A stretch of DNA of 64,000 bases from Bacillus sp. HF117_J1_D. GTDB lineage: Bacteria > Bacillota > Bacilli > Bacillales > Bacillaceae_C. The notes under the pieces are model-generated. The model did no database searches, was not told the DNA's origin, and was given only the letters and a program-made list of their open reading frames with translations. The stretch's first letter is position 1; each line of letters begins with the position of its first letter. Both the position numbers and the translations under genes were made by a program. Shown piece by piece: positions 48,362-61,674 of the stretch. The stretch lies in assembly GCA_009928435.1 (NCBI GenBank), contig JAABNQ010000001.1, forward strand, positions 77,053 to 141,052. Reading direction: 5' to 3'.

Positions 48362-48985
48362 CTATTTTCCCCAGTCTTCGGGATTTTCGCGCCAACTGCG
48401 TAATGTTGCTAGATCTTCTTCTTTAATCAGATTATTTTCGAAGGCCGTTTCAATCAAGTCTGAATAGCCCGTTAGCGAAAAGGCTTTGACGCTTTCTTCA
48501 TCGAAAGCTGTCTTCGCTTTGTCCAACTCATAAGAAAAGATGCTGACAACTCCCAAAACTTCACAACCCGCCTCTTTAAGGGCCTTGACAGCAACGATTG
48601 AGCTTCCTCCAGTTGAAATTAGGTCTTCCACCACAACAACTTTCTGCCCTTGCGAAGCCTTCCCTTCTATCTGATTGCCTTTTCCATGAGATTTGGCTTT
48701 AGATCTTACATAGCACATGGGCAGCTCAAGAATATCACTGATCCAAGCTGCATGCGGGATACCTGCAGTAGCTGTTCCTGCAATCAGCTCTGTTTCAGGA
48801 AATTTAGCTTTAATTAGCTCCGCCAGCCCTTCAGCAATTTCCCTTCTGACATCTGGATAAGACATCGTTAGTCGATTATCGCAATAAATAGGCGCCTTCA
48901 TTCCGGACGACCAAGTGAATGGATCGTTCGGCTGTAAAAAGACAGCTCTTATATCAAGTAAATGTTTAGCGATTGATTGGCTCAT
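48362..48985 (-). CDS. pyrE: Orotate phosphoribosyltransferase
   Basis: Makes orotidine monophosphate from orotate and PRPP. 207 residues with the PRPP-binding [14 protein letters not shown] loop (about 119-132), [13 protein letters not shown] and [16 protein letters not shown]. The ATG at 48985 has GAGAGG at 7 nt; a GTG one codon earlier is less likely. Last gene of the pyr operon, 4 nt after pyrF. Confidence 0.98.
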   Translation of the reverse strand: MSQSIAKHLLDIRAVFLQPNDPFTWSSGMKAPIYCDNRLTMSYPDVRREIAEGLAELIKAKFPETELIAGTATAGIPHAAWISDILELPMCYVRSKAKSHGKGNQIEGKASQGQKVVVVEDLISTGGSSIVAVKALKEAGCEVLGVVSIFSYELDKAKTAFDEESVKAFSLTGYSDLIETAFENNLIKEEDLATLRSWRENPEDWGK

Positions 48986-48989
48986 CACT

Positions 48990-49703
48990 TTACCTCTCCC
49001 ATTCTGTCAACACTTTTTTATAGGATAAAACTGAATCGTCCGCTTGTGTAACTGGACGGCCGATTACAATCATCGATGATCCCATTTCGCGAGCATCCGA
49101 AGGAGTCACAATTCGCTTTTGATCATCGCTTTTGCTCTCCTTCATCCGAATCCCTGGAGTCACTCGCAAGAAGTCGTCCCCTGCTTCTTTTGCAATGGAG
49201 GCTGCTTCAAAAGCAGAACAAACAACTCCGGCAAGACCCGATTCCTTGGCAAGCAATGCATAGTGGAGGACGGATTCATCGATTGAGCGGTCTATCAATT
49301 GCTCTCGCTGCATTTGTTCTTCGCTTGTGCTCGTTAACTGTGTGACAGCGATCAAAGCAGGGCGGGTCTGCCCCGCCTTTGTCCCTTCCTCTAACCCAGA
49401 AAGGGCTGCTTTCATCATTTCTGTTCCACCAGCTGCATGGACATTCACCATATCTACCGAAAGTCCGGCAAGAACTTTCATTGCCCGATGAACCGTATTG
49501 GGAATATCATGTAACTTCAAATCAAGAAAAATCCAATGACCCTTTTCTTTCAAGGCCTTGAGCATATCCGCTCCCTCTTGATAATAAAGCTCCATCCCTA
49601 TTTTTACATATAACTTTTCGCCATCAAATTTGTTCAAAAAATTCCATGCTTTTTCACCATCAGGAAAATCAAGTGCTATGATCGGCAAATTTTTCTCTAG
49701 CAT
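48990..49703 (-). CDS. pyrF: Orotidine 5'-phosphate decarboxylase
   Basis: Final step to UMP. 237-residue TIM barrel with [24 protein letters not shown], the catalytic [11 protein letters not shown] charge network and [15 protein letters not shown]. Its ATG shares one base with the carB stop (TAATG), so nothing lies between carB and pyrF where pyrK and pyrD are found in B. subtilis. Confidence 0.98.
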   Translation of the reverse strand: MLEKNLPIIALDFPDGEKAWNFLNKFDGEKLYVKIGMELYYQEGADMLKALKEKGHWIFLDLKLHDIPNTVHRAMKVLAGLSVDMVNVHAAGGTEMMKAALSGLEEGTKAGQTRPALIAVTQLTSTSEEQMQREQLIDRSIDESVLHYALLAKESGLAGVVCSAFEAASIAKEAGDDFLRVTPGIRMKESKSDDQKRIVTPSDAREMGSSMIVIGRPVTQADDSVLSYKKVLTEWER

Positions 49704-52700
49704 TATTGAGCCACCTTTTTACCGGATGGCATGGCTTCAGCGGAAAGAACCATTGATTCAAGGACATCGAGGATGGCTTTTGCTGTATCCAAAGATGTTA
49801 AACATGGTATACCATTTTCAACAGATTCCCTTCTGATCCGGAAGCCATCTCTGCGTGGCTGCTTTCCTCGTGTCAATGTATTAATGACAAGCTGTGCATC
49901 ACCCTGTCTAATCGTATCAAGCAGATTATGTCCGGATGCTCCAATTTTATCGACAGTTTGGACCTTAATACCTGAATCAGTAATAGCTTTCGCTGTACCA
50001 CTTGTAGCTATAATCTGATAACCAATGGCAGAGAACCGTTCAGCAAGCTTCACCGCTTCATCCTTGTCTTTATCCGCCACTGTGATCAATACCGTACCAT
50101 GTGTCTTGATTTCTATTCCGGAAGCGACTAATCCTTTATACAGTGCTTTTTCCATCGTACTGTCTTTCCCCATGACTTCCCCAGTGGATTTCATTTCAGG
50201 TCCCAGAGTGATATCTACTCTTCTCAGCTTGGCGAATGAGAAGACCGGCACCTTGACATAAACCCCGCTCATTTCCTGGCTTAGGCCAGTTTCGTAGCCA
50301 AGTTCAGGCAGCTTCTTGCCCAAAATAACTTTCGTAGCAAGATTTGCCATTGGAATCCCTGTGATTTTGCTTAAAAATGGTACTGTCCTGCTGGATCGTG
50401 GATTTACTTCGATAACATACAATTCGTTATTTGAAATGACATATTGAATGTTCAACAGTCCGATAATTTCAAGACCTCTCGCAAGGCGGATAGTAGCATC
50501 TTCAATCTTCTTGATCATTTCCGCACTAATATTTTGCGGCGGGTAAACGGCTATAGAATCCCCAGAGTGAACGCCAGCCCGTTCAATATGTTCCATGATA
50601 CCTGGAATCAAAACATTTTCCCCATCGGAAATCGCATCGACTTCTATTTCTTTTCCAGTCAAATAACGGTCTACAAGCACCGGGTGTTCAGGGTTAATTT
50701 TCACTGCATTTTTCATATAGTGAAGAAGTTCTTTTTCTTCATAGACAATTTCCATCGCTCTTCCCCCCAGAACGTAGGAAGGGCGGACCAATACTGGATA
50801 TCCGATATCCGTCGCAATTTTTACAGCTTCATCTACTGAAAAAGCGGTCTTACCTTTCGGTTGCGGAATATTCAACTCGGATAGAGCCTGCTCAAATTGT
50901 TCCCTGTCTTCAGCTCTGTCAAGACTTTCAAGAGAAGTACCGAGAATATTTACGCCGCGTTCGGAAAGACCCGATGCCAAATTGATCGCTGTTTGTCCGC
51001 CAAATTGGACAACGACACCAAGTGGCTGCTCCAAATCAATAATGTGCATGACATCTTCCAGCGTAAGCGGCTCGAAGTACAGCTTGTCTGAAATGCTGAA
51101 GTCTGTTGACACTGTTTCAGGATTGTTATTGATGATAATTGCCTCATATCCAGCCTGCTGGATTGCCCATACACTGTGTACCGTTGCATAGTCAAATTCA
51201 ATCCCCTGTCCAATGCGGATCGGCCCAGATCCTAGTACAATAACACTTTGCTTGCTGGTACGCTCTGATTCATTTTCCTCTTCATAAGTTCCATAAAAGT
51301 ACGGAGTTTCGGATTCGAATTCTGCTGCACACGTATCTACTTTCTTATACACTGGCACTAGCTCATTGTTTTGGCGCCATTCATAAATTTCTTTTTCATT
51401 GCTTTCCCACAATTTTGCAAGAGTGATGTCCGCAAAGCCCATTTTTTTCGCTTGAACCGCCAATTCAGCATTAAATGGTTCTTTTGCCAACTTATTTTCA
51501 AGCTCAATGATTTTGTTTAATTTGTGCAGGAAAAATAGATCAATCTTGCTCCAATCATGGATAGTCTTGATTGAAATTCCTCTTCGTAATGCTTCAACCA
51601 CAATGAAGAGCCGTTCATCTGTAGCATTTTCGATTTCGGACTGCAATTCCGCCTCTTCCATCGTTTTCGCTTCTTCGTTTTCTAAATGATACAGACTGAT
51701 TTCAAGTGAACGTACCGCTTTTAACAACGATTCTTCGAAGCTGCGGCCAATGGCCATGATTTCACCTGTCGCTTTCATTTGGGTTCCAAGACTTCTGTTC
51801 GCGGATTCGAATTTATCAAAAGGCCATCTTGGAATTTTCGTAACAATGTAATCAATAACAGGTTCGAAGCAAGCGTAAGTTTTTCCTGTTACAGGGTTCA
51901 TCAGCTCGTCCAGCGTATATCCCGCAGCTATTTTCGCTGCTAATTTTGCAATCGGAAATCCTGTTGCCTTAGAAGCAAGCGCGGATGAACGGCTGACACG
52001 CGGATTCACTTCGATAATATAGTATTGGAAACTTTCCGGGTCAAGAGCAAGCTGAACATTACATCCGCCTTCTATTCCAAGGGCGCGGATTAATTTCAAA
52101 GAAGTGTTTCTTAGTAGCTGAATTTCCCTGTCACTCAATGTTTGGCATGGAGCCACAACGATGGAGTCACCAGTATGGACTCCAACTGGATCAACATTTT
52201 CCATATTACAGACAACAATCGCGTTGTCATTTGCATCTCTCATTACTTCAAATTCTATCTCTTTGTATCCAGCAATGCTTTTTTCGATCAAACATTGGTT
52301 AACAGGGCTATTTTTTAAACCGTTGGACACGACGGTCTCAAATTCCTCACTGTTTTTACAAATGCCTCCACCTGTGCCACCAAGTGTATATGCGGGTCGA
52401 ACAATAACAGGGAATCCAATTTCTGCTACGAAATCCTCCCCTTCTTCAAGCGTGTGTACAATGGCACTTTCAGGCACCGGTTCATTCAATTCGTTCATCA
52501 AGCTTCTGAATTGATCTCTGTCCTCCGCCTGTTCAATAGCTGAAAGCTTTGTACCAAGTATTTCAACATTGCATTCTTCAAGAACTCCTGCTTTAGCCAG
52601 CTGCATAGCAATGTTCAAGCCGGTCTGTCCACCAAGTGTCGGCAGAATGGCGTCTGGCCTTTCTTTTCTGATAATGCGACTGACAAATTCAAGTGTCAGC

Positions 52701-52903
52701 GGCTCAATATAGACAGCATCGGCAATCTCAGAATCTGTCATAATGGTTGCTGGATTTGAATTGATGAGGATGACCCTATAGCCTTCTTCTTTCAAAGCGA
52801 GGCAAGCCTGGGTGCCAGCATAGTCGAATTCCGCAGCCTGTCCAATGATGATAGGGCCTGACCCTACTACTAAAATACTATTGATATCAGTTCTTTTCGG
52901 CAT
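49703..52903 (-). CDS. carB: Carbamoyl-phosphate synthase large subunit (pyrimidine operon)
   Basis: Uses two ATP to make carbamoyl phosphate from bicarbonate and ammonia. 1066 residues: two homologous ATP-grasp halves (first with [20 protein letters not shown] near residue 12, second with [20 protein letters not shown] near 553), oligomerisation region between them, and a C-terminal MGS-like allosteric domain (about 930-1055). Synthetase motifs such as LGGTGGGI and [17 protein letters not shown] look intact. The ATG at 52903 aligns with B. subtilis PyrAB; an ATG two codons earlier exists. It overlaps carA by 17 nt. The glutaminase partner CarA appears inactive (see carA). Confidence 0.97.
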   Translation of the reverse strand: MPKRTDINSILVVGSGPIIIGQAAEFDYAGTQACLALKEEGYRVILINSNPATIMTDSEIADAVYIEPLTLEFVSRIIRKERPDAILPTLGGQTGLNIAMQLAKAGVLEECNVEILGTKLSAIEQAEDRDQFRSLMNELNEPVPESAIVHTLEEGEDFVAEIGFPVIVRPAYTLGGTGGGICKNSEEFETVVSNGLKNSPVNQCLIEKSIAGYKEIEFEVMRDANDNAIVVCNMENVDPVGVHTGDSIVVAPCQTLSDREIQLLRNTSLKLIRALGIEGGCNVQLALDPESFQYYIIEVNPRVSRSSALASKATGFPIAKLAAKIAAGYTLDELMNPVTGKTYACFEPVIDYIVTKIPRWPFDKFESANRSLGTQMKATGEIMAIGRSFEESLLKAVRSLEISLYHLENEEAKTMEEAELQSEIENATDERLFIVVEALRRGISIKTIHDWSKIDLFFLHKLNKIIELENKLAKEPFNAELAVQAKKMGFADITLAKLWESNEKEIYEWRQNNELVPVYKKVDTCAAEFESETPYFYGTYEEENESERTSKQSVIVLGSGPIRIGQGIEFDYATVHSVWAIQQAGYEAIIINNNPETVSTDFSISDKLYFEPLTLEDVMHIIDLEQPLGVVVQFGGQTAINLASGLSERGVNILGTSLESLDRAEDREQFEQALSELNIPQPKGKTAFSVDEAVKIATDIGYPVLVRPSYVLGGRAMEIVYEEKELLHYMKNAVKINPEHPVLVDRYLTGKEIEVDAISDGENVLIPGIMEHIERAGVHSGDSIAVYPPQNISAEMIKKIEDATIRLARGLEIIGLLNIQYVISNNELYVIEVNPRSSRTVPFLSKITGIPMANLATKVILGKKLPELGYETGLSQEMSGVYVKVPVFSFAKLRRVDITLGPEMKSTGEVMGKDSTMEKALYKGLVASGIEIKTHGTVLITVADKDKDEAVKLAERFSAIGYQIIATSGTAKAITDSGIKVQTVDKIGASGHNLLDTIRQGDAQLVINTLTRGKQPRRDGFRIRRESVENGIPCLTSLDTAKAILDVLESMVLSAEAMPSGKKVAQ

Positions 52904-53987
52904 GGTCATCCGCCTTTCTTATGTTTTCATCCATTAATTTCAGAAATTGATCAAATAAATACTTGGCATCTTCAGAGCCTGGCGCACCTTCTGGTTCAAA
53001 TTGTACGGAGAAGGCTAAATGTTTTTGATGAGACAGCCCCTCGATGGTGCCTTCGTTCAATTCTGTATGTGTGATGGTCAAATCATTTCCGTCCACCGAT
53101 TCTTTATCTACTTCATATCCATGGTTTTGGGAAGTGAAGACTACTTTTCCTGTCTCAAGATCCTTTACCGGATAGCTTCCACCTCGATGGCCGACAAACA
53201 TTTTTTTCGTTTTGCAGCCATTCGCAAGAGCAAATAATTGATGGCCTAGTCCAATTCCAAACAAAGGAACTTTCCCTTGGATTTCGCGGATTGTTTCAAT
53301 TGCCTCAGGAACATTCTCTGGATTTCCAGGTCCATTAGACAAGATTACACCGTCCGGCTGCAAAGAAAGAATTTCTTCTGCTGATGTTTTGTAAGGAACA
53401 ACTGTTACATCGCAGCCACGCTTAGTAAGCTCGCGTAAAAGCCCATGCTTCAAACCGAGATCGATAACGATCACACTGTTTCCCCGTCCCGGTGCCGGGA
53501 ATGGTTTAACAGTTGATACTTGCTTGACCTGATCAGGCAGACTCTCCACAGCATGCAGACGGGAAAGATGCGTTTCAGTGCTTTCTCCAAATCCGCATAT
53601 GACCCCTTTCATCGTTCCTTTCGATCTGATAATCCTGATCAATTTTCTTGTATCAATACCAGCTATACCTGGGATATCCTTCGCTTGCAGAAATTCGCCA
53701 AAAGAGATGTTACTGCGCCAGTTTGATGGGTAGTCTGCTGCTTCCTTCACAACCACCCCTTTAATGACTGGCTGGATGCTTTCAAAATCATCACGGTTGA
53801 TTCCATAGTTTCCAATTTGCGGAAAACCGAACACGATAATCTGACCATAATTCGACGGGTCGGAAATGATTTCCTGATAACCGGTCATGCTCGTGTTAAA
53901 AATGATTTCACCCGTTGTCTCTTTTTCACTACCGATTGCTTCACCTATAAAAACCGTACCATCTTCTAGAATGAGCTGGCGTTTCAT
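52887..53987 (-). CDS. carA: Carbamoyl-phosphate synthase small subunit lacking glutaminase catalytic residues
   Basis: Normally hydrolyses glutamine and channels ammonia to CarB. 366 residues, full length, no frameshift: CPSase small-chain domain (about 1-150) then a class I glutamine amidotransferase fold. The nucleophile elbow reads [11 protein letters not shown], with Gly246 (GGA, 53250-53252) where the family has Cys. The HPE motif reads QFEPEGAPG, with Glu331 (GAA, 52995-52997) where the family has catalytic His; only Glu333 of the Cys-His-Glu triad remains. Surrounding motifs ([22 protein letters not shown]) are conserved. It sits correctly between pyrC and carB. I infer an ammonia-dependent enzyme or a structural/regulatory CarA. 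Confidence 0.95.
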   Translation of the reverse strand: MKRQLILEDGTVFIGEAIGSEKETTGEIIFNTSMTGYQEIISDPSNYGQIIVFGFPQIGNYGINRDDFESIQPVIKGVVVKEAADYPSNWRSNISFGEFLQAKDIPGIAGIDTRKLIRIIRSKGTMKGVICGFGESTETHLSRLHAVESLPDQVKQVSTVKPFPAPGRGNSVIVIDLGLKHGLLRELTKRGCDVTVVPYKTSAEEILSLQPDGVILSNGPGNPENVPEAIETIREIQGKVPLFGIGLGHQLFALANGCKTKKMFVGHRGGSYPVKDLETGKVVFTSQNHGYEVDKESVDGNDLTITHTELNEGTIEGLSHQKHLAFSVQFEPEGAPGSEDAKYLFDQFLKLMDENIRKADDHAEKN

Positions 53988-55273
53988 TAATTGTCACGTC
54001 CTTTTGACCATTTAATCTCTCCATTGACAAAGGTAGCTTCAGGCCATCCTTTGCATGACCATCCGCTAAACGGAGTATTTCTTCCTTTAGATAAAAATTG
54101 ATCTGGATCTATTTTCTGCTCTTTTTCCAAATCGATCAGGGTAATATCAGCAGGTCTTCCAACAGTTAAAGTGCCTGAAGCCAATTTAAATGTGTGAGAA
54201 GGTGCGACTGTCATCCAGTCAACCAATTGCTTTAATGTGAAATGGCCCTTTTCAACAAAGTGAGTATAAAGAAGTGGGAATGCGGTTTCCAGGCCAACAA
54301 TTCCAAAAGGAGCCTCCGTCACTTTCTTCCCTTTATCCTCTGCTGTATGTGGAGCATGATCCGTTGCGATAAAATCGATGGTTCCATCAAGCAACCCTTC
54401 AATCAAAGCTTCACGGTCTTCCTTTGCCCGAAGAGGCGGATTCATTTTAAAATTCGTGTCATTTGCATCCGGAATATCTTCATCACATAAAATGAGGTGA
54501 TGCGGGCTAACTTCCGCTGTTACTTTAATACCGGCTCTTTTCGCATCTCTTACAGTCCGGACAGACTCCTTTGTACTAATATGGCAGACATGGTAATGAC
54601 AGTTTGCTGCTTCTGCAAGCAGTACATCCCGTGCAATATGGACCGATTCGCAAATGGACGGAATTCCTGGAACTCCCGCTTTTTTTGAAAACTCTCCTTC
54701 ATGAAGGGCCCCGCCATATATGAGGGAATTATCTTCACAATGCGCGACGATTGCCATATCAAGCTCAGCAGCCTGTTGCATCGCCTCATACATTTTCGCA
54801 GCCGTCTGTACACCGTAACCGTCATCTGTAAAAGCGAATGCACCAGCTTCCTTCAAAGCTTTAAAGTCAACTAGTTCCTCTCCCTGCTGGCCTACGGAGA
54901 TGGCTGCATAAGGCAGAACTTTCACTTTTCCTGTTTCTCCGATACGGTTCATCAGCCATTCCATCTGTTCGGCATGATCGGGGACTGGTCTCGTATTCGG
55001 CATAGGCGCCACAGTAGTGAATCCTCCTCTGGCGGCAGCCATCGTTCCTGTTTCTATCGTTTCTCTTGTTTCACCACCCGGTTCACGAAGATGAATATGC
55101 AGATCCACTAAACCAGGTGTGACAAGAAGGCCTGCTGCTTCGTATTCCTTCTCGCCTTTATTTTCAAGTTGTTTTCCGATTTCGGCAATAACACCATCAT
55201 TCACTCGGATATCCATCACTTTCAATTCACCATTGTCTTGTAACATCTTTCCATTTTTAATTAGCCAATTCAT
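53987..55273 (-). CDS. pyrC: Dihydroorotase
   Basis: Cyclises carbamoyl-aspartate to dihydroorotate. 428 residues, class I zinc amidohydrolase: metal ligands H59 and H61 (DLHIHLREP), D151 (FTDDGYGV, replacing the carboxylated Lys of other classes, as in Bacillus enzymes), H178 (VAHCED), H231 (CHIST) and catalytic D305 (ATDHAPH). Its stop shares a base with the carA ATG. Upstream pyrB ends 15 nt before its start. Confidence 0.98.
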   Translation of the reverse strand: MNWLIKNGKMLQDNGELKVMDIRVNDGVIAEIGKQLENKGEKEYEAAGLLVTPGLVDLHIHLREPGGETRETIETGTMAAARGGFTTVAPMPNTRPVPDHAEQMEWLMNRIGETGKVKVLPYAAISVGQQGEELVDFKALKEAGAFAFTDDGYGVQTAAKMYEAMQQAAELDMAIVAHCEDNSLIYGGALHEGEFSKKAGVPGIPSICESVHIARDVLLAEAANCHYHVCHISTKESVRTVRDAKRAGIKVTAEVSPHHLILCDEDIPDANDTNFKMNPPLRAKEDREALIEGLLDGTIDFIATDHAPHTAEDKGKKVTEAPFGIVGLETAFPLLYTHFVEKGHFTLKQLVDWMTVAPSHTFKLASGTLTVGRPADITLIDLEKEQKIDPDQFLSKGRNTPFSGWSCKGWPEATFVNGEIKWSKGRDN

Positions 55274-55288
55274 GTGGGATTCCTCCTC

Positions 55289-56179
<891 letters not shown>

Positions 56180-56202
56180 TCACCATTCTTCCTAAAATTG
56201 TC

Positions 56203-56312
56203 AAAAAGAAAACCCTCTATCCTTTTTTCCGGAAAAGAGGGTTTGCAAAACAAAGCCAGGCATCGTCTGCCAGCTTCACATTGAAGCCCCCTTTGCCAGT
56301 CTCACGGGACTG
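56203..56312 (-). promoter_or_regulatory. PyrR attenuator between pyrR and pyrB
   Basis: On the minus strand the PyrR-binding loop CAGTCCCGTGAGACTG (at 56296-56312) fits the family pattern ARUCCNGNGAGRYU. It is followed by terminator arms AACCCTCT and AGAGGGTT (56211-56218 with 56236-56243) and a TTTTCTTTTT tail. UMP-bound PyrR would stabilise the anti-antiterminator and stop transcription of pyrB onward. Confidence 0.9.
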
Positions 56313-56325
56313 CATTAAAAGGGTA

Positions 56326-57000
<675 letters not shown>

Positions 57001-57021
57001 GGTTCATATTCAACTATTATC

Positions 57022-57050
57022 AATATAGACTTCTTCCCAAAGGTTGTCAA
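57022..57050 (-). promoter_or_regulatory. Sigma-A promoter of the pyr operon
   Basis: Minus strand -35 TTGACA (57045-57050), 17-bp spacer, -10 TATATT (57022-57027). The -35 box overlaps the last codons of the upstream rluD-family gene. Confidence 0.85.
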
Positions 57051-57958
57051 CGGTTTTGTCGCAGTCTATGCAACAATTCGGTGAAATAATCAGGAAGCGC
57101 CGCATTGAATTCCATGTATTTTCTTGTTCGCGGATGCTGAAAACCAAGTATTCCTGCATGCAAAACTTGTCCACCAGTGGACAAAGTATTGCGTGGACCA
57201 TACTTTGGATCTCCAACAAGCGGATGCCCAATATACTTCATATGGACTCTGATTTGATGAGTCCTTCCCGTTTCCAGGACACATTCCACAAATGTATAAG
57301 GTTCAAGCCGCTCCAATACAGTAAAGTGGGTGACTGCAGATTTTCCTCTCTCACTTACAGTCATACTTTGACGTTTAACTGAATCTCGTCCAATCGGAGC
57401 ATCTATTGTTCCATGGTCATGGGGAATCACTCCGTGCACGAGGGCAAAATATTTCCGTGTTACGGTTTTATCCACAAGCTGCTGAACAAGCTTTTCATGG
57501 GAAAAATCATTTTTTGCTACCATTAAAAGGCCAGACGTATCTTTGTCAATCCGATGCACAATTCCCGGTCTCAGCACCCCATTGGTACTTGATAAACGAT
57601 CGCAATGGGCCATCAGTCCGTTCACTAAAGTTCCAGAATAGTGTCCTGGCGCAGGATGAACAACCATCCCTCTTGGTTTATTGACAACGAGCACATCCTC
57701 GTCTTCGTAATAAATATCAAGCTCCAGATTCTCTGGCTCAACATCAAAAAGTTCTGGTTCCGGTATCTCTATCACAATGAGATCATCGGGACTGCATTTA
57801 TAATTCGCTTTAATGGAGGCATTATTCACAGTAACATGTCCATCTTTTATCCATTGCTGGACTTGAGAACGCGACCAACTTCCATCCATACCGGCAATCA
57901 GTTTGTCAATCCGCTCCCCACTCTCTTCTTCCTTTATCTGATAGTCAATTTTCTCCAT
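57047..57958 (-). CDS. ylyB: RluD-family 23S rRNA pseudouridine synthase (YlyB)
   Basis: Isomerises uridines in 23S rRNA. 303 residues: an N-terminal S4 RNA-binding domain ([20 protein letters not shown], about 14-33), then the RluA catalytic domain with [16 protein letters not shown] (catalytic Asp) and [19 protein letters not shown]. The ATG lies 14 nt inside the lspA end. The pyr promoter begins at its stop codon. Confidence 0.95.
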   Translation of the reverse strand: MEKIDYQIKEEESGERIDKLIAGMDGSWSRSQVQQWIKDGHVTVNNASIKANYKCSPDDLIVIEIPEPELFDVEPENLELDIYYEDEDVLVVNKPRGMVVHPAPGHYSGTLVNGLMAHCDRLSSTNGVLRPGIVHRIDKDTSGLLMVAKNDFSHEKLVQQLVDKTVTRKYFALVHGVIPHDHGTIDAPIGRDSVKRQSMTVSERGKSAVTHFTVLERLEPYTFVECVLETGRTHQIRVHMKYIGHPLVGDPKYGPRNTLSTGGQVLHAGILGFQHPRTRKYMEFNAALPDYFTELLHRLRQNR

Positions 57959-58421
57959 CTACATTCACCTTTTCCTTCCGTTCTTCCTTAAATACTTGGA
58001 TAAAAAGGAGGATGACGCCAATTGTTAGAGCTGAGTCGGCAATATTGAAAATGGGAAAATCATACCCAAAAATATAAGTATCCAAAAAATCAACCACTTC
58101 TTTTCTAAATAGCCGATCAATGAAGTTCCCAATAGCGCCCCCCAAAATAAACGCCAGACTCACTTGAAATAATGGCTTGCCTTTAGCTTGCGTCTGCATA
58201 TAATAGATAATTCCTGCCACTACGACAAGCGTAATAATATAAAACAGCCACATTTGGCCTTCTAACATTCCCCAGGCTGCCCCTTTATTTCGGTGGGAGG
58301 TGAGGTAAAAGAATTGATCAATAATCTTAATACTCTCTCCGAATTCCATATTTCGGACAACTGCCCATTTCGTAATCTGATCCAACACCAGGACAAACAA
58401 TGCAATCAAGTAATATCTCAC
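57945..58421 (-). CDS. lspA: Lipoprotein signal peptidase (signal peptidase II)
   Basis: Aspartic membrane protease that cleaves prolipoprotein signal peptides. 158 residues, four membrane helices (about 2-20, 57-74, 86-100, 127-146) and the catalytic pair D102 ([11 protein letters not shown]) and D129 (FNIADSALT). The start is GTG at 58421 with GGAGG at 7 nt. It overlaps ylyB. The DksA-like ylyA found between ileS and lspA in B. subtilis is absent. Confidence 0.97.
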   Translation of the reverse strand: MRYYLIALFVLVLDQITKWAVVRNMEFGESIKIIDQFFYLTSHRNKGAAWGMLEGQMWLFYIITLVVVAGIIYYMQTQAKGKPLFQVSLAFILGGAIGNFIDRLFRKEVVDFLDTYIFGYDFPIFNIADSALTIGVILLFIQVFKEERKEKVNVDGEN

Positions 58422-58525
58422 GCGTAAACCTCCGAATCGTTAAAGTCGTTCTTTTGAATTTTAGCATAAAGCATAGAGGAATTGTATTAAGAAAAGCACA
58501 AGGCGAATAATGAAATAAAATGAAC

Positions 58526-58549
58526 TAAGCCCTCCGCTATGGAGGGCTC
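58526..58549 (-). terminator. Probable terminator of ileS
   Basis: Minus strand AGCCCTCC pairs with GGAGGGCT around ATAGC; the trailing sequence TAGTTCATTTTATTTC is only moderately T-rich. Confidence 0.6.
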
Positions 58550-58555
58550 AGCACT

Positions 58556-61318
58556 TTATGATTGAAGTTTTTCAACAACAGATGCGCACCGCGGGCAAAT
58601 CGTAGGATGTTCCTCTACTGTTCCCACTTCAGGCGTAACAACCCAACAGCGTTCACATGTTTCGCCATCAGCTTTTTCAACAACAACAGCGGCCTTATCA
58701 AGTTTCAATGCTTGCTCCGGCGCTTCGTCATATGCTCCAGCCACTTCGAAACCGGAAACGATAAACAGCTGTTTCAAGCTTTCAGATATACTGTTGAGCA
58801 AATTTTCCACATCTTCATTGACATATAGTTTCACTTTAGCAGTCAATGACTTGCCGATCACTTTTTCATTTCTTGCTTCTTCTAGTGCCTTTAAAACGTC
58901 ATCTCTGACAAGAAGGAATTCTTTCCATTTCTTCTCAAGTTCTGCACTATTATCAATCTCTTTTACTTCCGGCATATCAGTAAGCTGCGCACTTTCTTCC
59001 TGAACTCCCGGAATATGTGACCAAACTTCATCAGCGGTATGTGGTAAAATTGGCGATAATAATTTTGCCAAAGAAACAACAGAATAGTACATGACCGTCT
59101 GCATGGCTCTTCGTTCAAAGTTGTTTTCCGCTTCAATATAAAGAACGTCTTTTGCAAAATCCATATAGAACGAACTCAAATCAACTGTACAGAAGTTATT
59201 GACTGCATGGTAGATATCAGCGAACTCAAATTCGTTATACGCGTTAAGCGATTCTTTGACCAAATTGTTTAATCTGATCAACATAAATTGGTCTACTTCC
59301 CGAAGTTTTTCATACGGAACTGCATTTTCTTCCGGATTAAAATCAGCCAGGTTACCCAGCAAGAAGCGGAATGTATTTCTGATTTTGCGATACACTTCAC
59401 TGACTTGCTTCAAAATTGCATCTGAAATTCTTACATCTGATTGATAATCGACTGATGCCACCCACAGACGGAGGATTTCCGCTCCAAACTGGTTGGTCAC
59501 TTTTGCCGGAACAATCACATTTCCGAGGGATTTACTCATTTTATGGCCTTCTCCGTCAAGAACAAACCCATGACTCAGAACACCTGTATATGGTGCTTTT
59601 CCTGTAACGGCTACAGCAGTTGTCAATGAAGAGTTAAACCAACCGCGGTATTGGTCCGAACCTTCTAAATATAGGTCTGCCGGACGTTGTAAATCATCTC
59701 TTTCCATTAACACACCTTGATGTGAGGAACCGGAATCAAACCAAACGTCCATAATATCCGTTTCTTTTGTAAAGACCCCGTTCGGGCTTCCTGGATGGGA
59801 GAATCCTTCTGGTAATAATTCCGAGGCTTCTTTCTCAAACCAAATATTTGATCCATGCTTACGGAATAGCTCTGATATACGGGAAATGGTTTCATCTGTA
59901 ATAATCACTTCACCATTTTCAGCATAAAATACTGGAATTGGCACTCCCCATACCCTTTGGCGGGAGATACACCAGTCTCCACGGTCTCTGACCATATTAT
60001 AAAGTCTTGTTTCTCCCCACTTAGGAACCCACGCAACTTCATTGATTGACTCTAGGAGCTCCGCTCTAAAATCTTTAATGGATGCAAACCATTGAGGTGT
60101 GGCTCGAAAAATAACCGGTTTTTTAGTCCGCCAGTCATGCGGATAGGAGTGAGTGATAAATTCCAGCTTCAATAAAGCGCCCACCTCTTCTAGCTTTTCG
60201 GTAATCGGCTTGTTGGCTGCATCATAAAACAGCCCTCCAAATCCCGGCGCTTCTTCTGTCATATAGCCTTTGTCATCAACAGGACTTAAAGCATCTAGAC
60301 CATATTTTCGACCAACACGGAAGTCATCTTCACCATGCCCTGGGGCAGTATGGACGCACCCCGTACCGGAATCCATTGAGACATGCTCTCCAAGAATGAC
60401 AAGTGAATCTCTGTCATAGAACGGATGCTTGGCAACTACATACTCCAGTTCCGCTCCTTTCAAAGTTTTAACAACCTTGGCATTCGGCCAATCGAATTCT
60501 TCTTTCAAATTGGAAACGAGCCCTTCTGCAGCTATATATTTCTTTCCGTCCTGTTCAATTACTGCATAAGTTATGTCAGGATGAACAGCAATAGCCAGAT
60601 TAGCAGGAATTGTCCAAGGAGTCGTCGTCCAAATAATGATATTGGTTTGATCTTCTACGGTACCTTTTCCGTCTGTTATTGTGAAGGACACATAAATGGA
60701 AGGTGATCGTTTATCCTTATATTCGATTTCTGCCTCAGCAAGAGCTGATTCACTGGAAGGTGACCAGTACACAGGCTTCTTTCCTTTATAAATATAGCCT
60801 TTTTTCGCCATCTCTCCGAACACTTTGATTTGTTCCGCTTCAAACTCGGGCTTTAACGTAATATATGGATTCTCCCAATCCCCTCTAACTCCAAGACGTT
60901 TGAATTCAGTTCTCTGATTATCAATTTGTTCATAAGCATATTGCGCACATTTCTCTCTGAATTCTGCCACCGACATTTCCTTGCGATTGACTCCTTTTTT
61001 AGTAAGCGCATGCTCAATCGGAAGTCCGTGTGTATCCCATCCTGGAACATATGGGGCGCAAAATCCCGCCATTGACTTGTAACGGACGATAAAGTCCTTC
61101 AATGTTTTATTAAGAGCATGGCCCATATGAAGATCACCATTTGCAAATGGCGGTCCATCGTGCAATACGTAAAGCGGTCTTCCTTTCGTGCGCTCTTGAA
61201 CTTTTTGATAAATATTTTCCTCTTCCCACTTTGCTTGCATTTCCGGCTCTCTTTTCGGCAAATTTCCACGCATTGGAAAATCCGTTTTCGGCATGAGCAA
61301 CGTATCTTTATAATCCAA
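58556..61318 (-). CDS. ileS: Isoleucyl-tRNA synthetase
   Basis: Class I synthetase charging tRNA-Ile, with editing of valine. 920 residues from TTG at 61318 (AAGGAGG upstream): [19 protein letters not shown] at the start, HMGH signature ([10 protein letters not shown]), editing domain with [16 protein letters not shown] loop (HKMSKSLGN), anticodon-binding domain, and a C-terminal zinc finger (CERC, CPRC). An open frame extends 36 codons further into the T-box terminator and is not translated. B. subtilis IleS is 921 residues. Confidence 0.97.
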   Translation of the reverse strand: MDYKDTLLMPKTDFPMRGNLPKREPEMQAKWEEENIYQKVQERTKGRPLYVLHDGPPFANGDLHMGHALNKTLKDFIVRYKSMAGFCAPYVPGWDTHGLPIEHALTKKGVNRKEMSVAEFREKCAQYAYEQIDNQRTEFKRLGVRGDWENPYITLKPEFEAEQIKVFGEMAKKGYIYKGKKPVYWSPSSESALAEAEIEYKDKRSPSIYVSFTITDGKGTVEDQTNIIIWTTTPWTIPANLAIAVHPDITYAVIEQDGKKYIAAEGLVSNLKEEFDWPNAKVVKTLKGAELEYVVAKHPFYDRDSLVILGEHVSMDSGTGCVHTAPGHGEDDFRVGRKYGLDALSPVDDKGYMTEEAPGFGGLFYDAANKPITEKLEEVGALLKLEFITHSYPHDWRTKKPVIFRATPQWFASIKDFRAELLESINEVAWVPKWGETRLYNMVRDRGDWCISRQRVWGVPIPVFYAENGEVIITDETISRISELFRKHGSNIWFEKEASELLPEGFSHPGSPNGVFTKETDIMDVWFDSGSSHQGVLMERDDLQRPADLYLEGSDQYRGWFNSSLTTAVAVTGKAPYTGVLSHGFVLDGEGHKMSKSLGNVIVPAKVTNQFGAEILRLWVASVDYQSDVRISDAILKQVSEVYRKIRNTFRFLLGNLADFNPEENAVPYEKLREVDQFMLIRLNNLVKESLNAYNEFEFADIYHAVNNFCTVDLSSFYMDFAKDVLYIEAENNFERRAMQTVMYYSVVSLAKLLSPILPHTADEVWSHIPGVQEESAQLTDMPEVKEIDNSAELEKKWKEFLLVRDDVLKALEEARNEKVIGKSLTAKVKLYVNEDVENLLNSISESLKQLFIVSGFEVAGAYDEAPEQALKLDKAAVVVEKADGETCERCWVVTPEVGTVEEHPTICPRCASVVEKLQS

Positions 61319-61360
61319 ATCAGTATCCTCCTTGTATTCATTCATAATGTCCAAAAAACA

Positions 61361-61625
61361 AAAAACTTCCCGTCCCACAAAAGGGACGAGAAGGATTTTT
61401 TCCCGCGGTACCACCCAAATAGACAATTACATCATGTAATCGCCCGCTCATAAATCCGTATCGTGGATGAATCGCTCTTTTCTACTTGCCCAAGCTTTCG
61501 AATCAAGTACTCAAGGGTGATTTTCCAAATCTCTTCCATTACTAGGCTCTCACCATTCCCAGCTCGCTTTCAACAGAAAAATGAGAATGTACTTTCCCTC
61601 TCATCGTTTAATAAGTATAAATAAT
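61361..61625 (-). promoter_or_regulatory. T-box riboswitch controlling ileS
   Basis: On the minus strand the leader contains the AG-rich GCGAGCTGGGAATGGTGAGAG segment (described in part), a likely isoleucine specifier ATC at 61519-61521 (in GGAAAATCACCC), and the T-box sequence TGGGTGGTACCGCGGGA (61400-61417). The terminator CTTCTCGTCCC / TGGGACGGGAAG (61366-61393) is followed by TTTTTTGTTTTTT. Uncharged tRNA-Ile would favour readthrough. Confidence 0.95.
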
Positions 61626-61633
61626 TATCTTAC

Positions 61634-61663
61634 ATTATATGAGAATCACAAATGCATAGTCAA
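61634..61663 (-). promoter_or_regulatory. Sigma-A promoter of ileS
   Basis: Minus strand -35 TTGACT (61658-61663), 18-bp spacer, perfect -10 TATAAT (61634-61639), just after the divIVA stop. Confidence 0.85.
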
Positions 61664-61674
61664 GTTTCAAGTTA

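Noticed and set aside
58556-61426. 36-codon N-terminal extension of IleS
   Set aside because: It would translate the T-box terminator; TTG at 61318 has AAGGAGG and gives the B. subtilis-like length.
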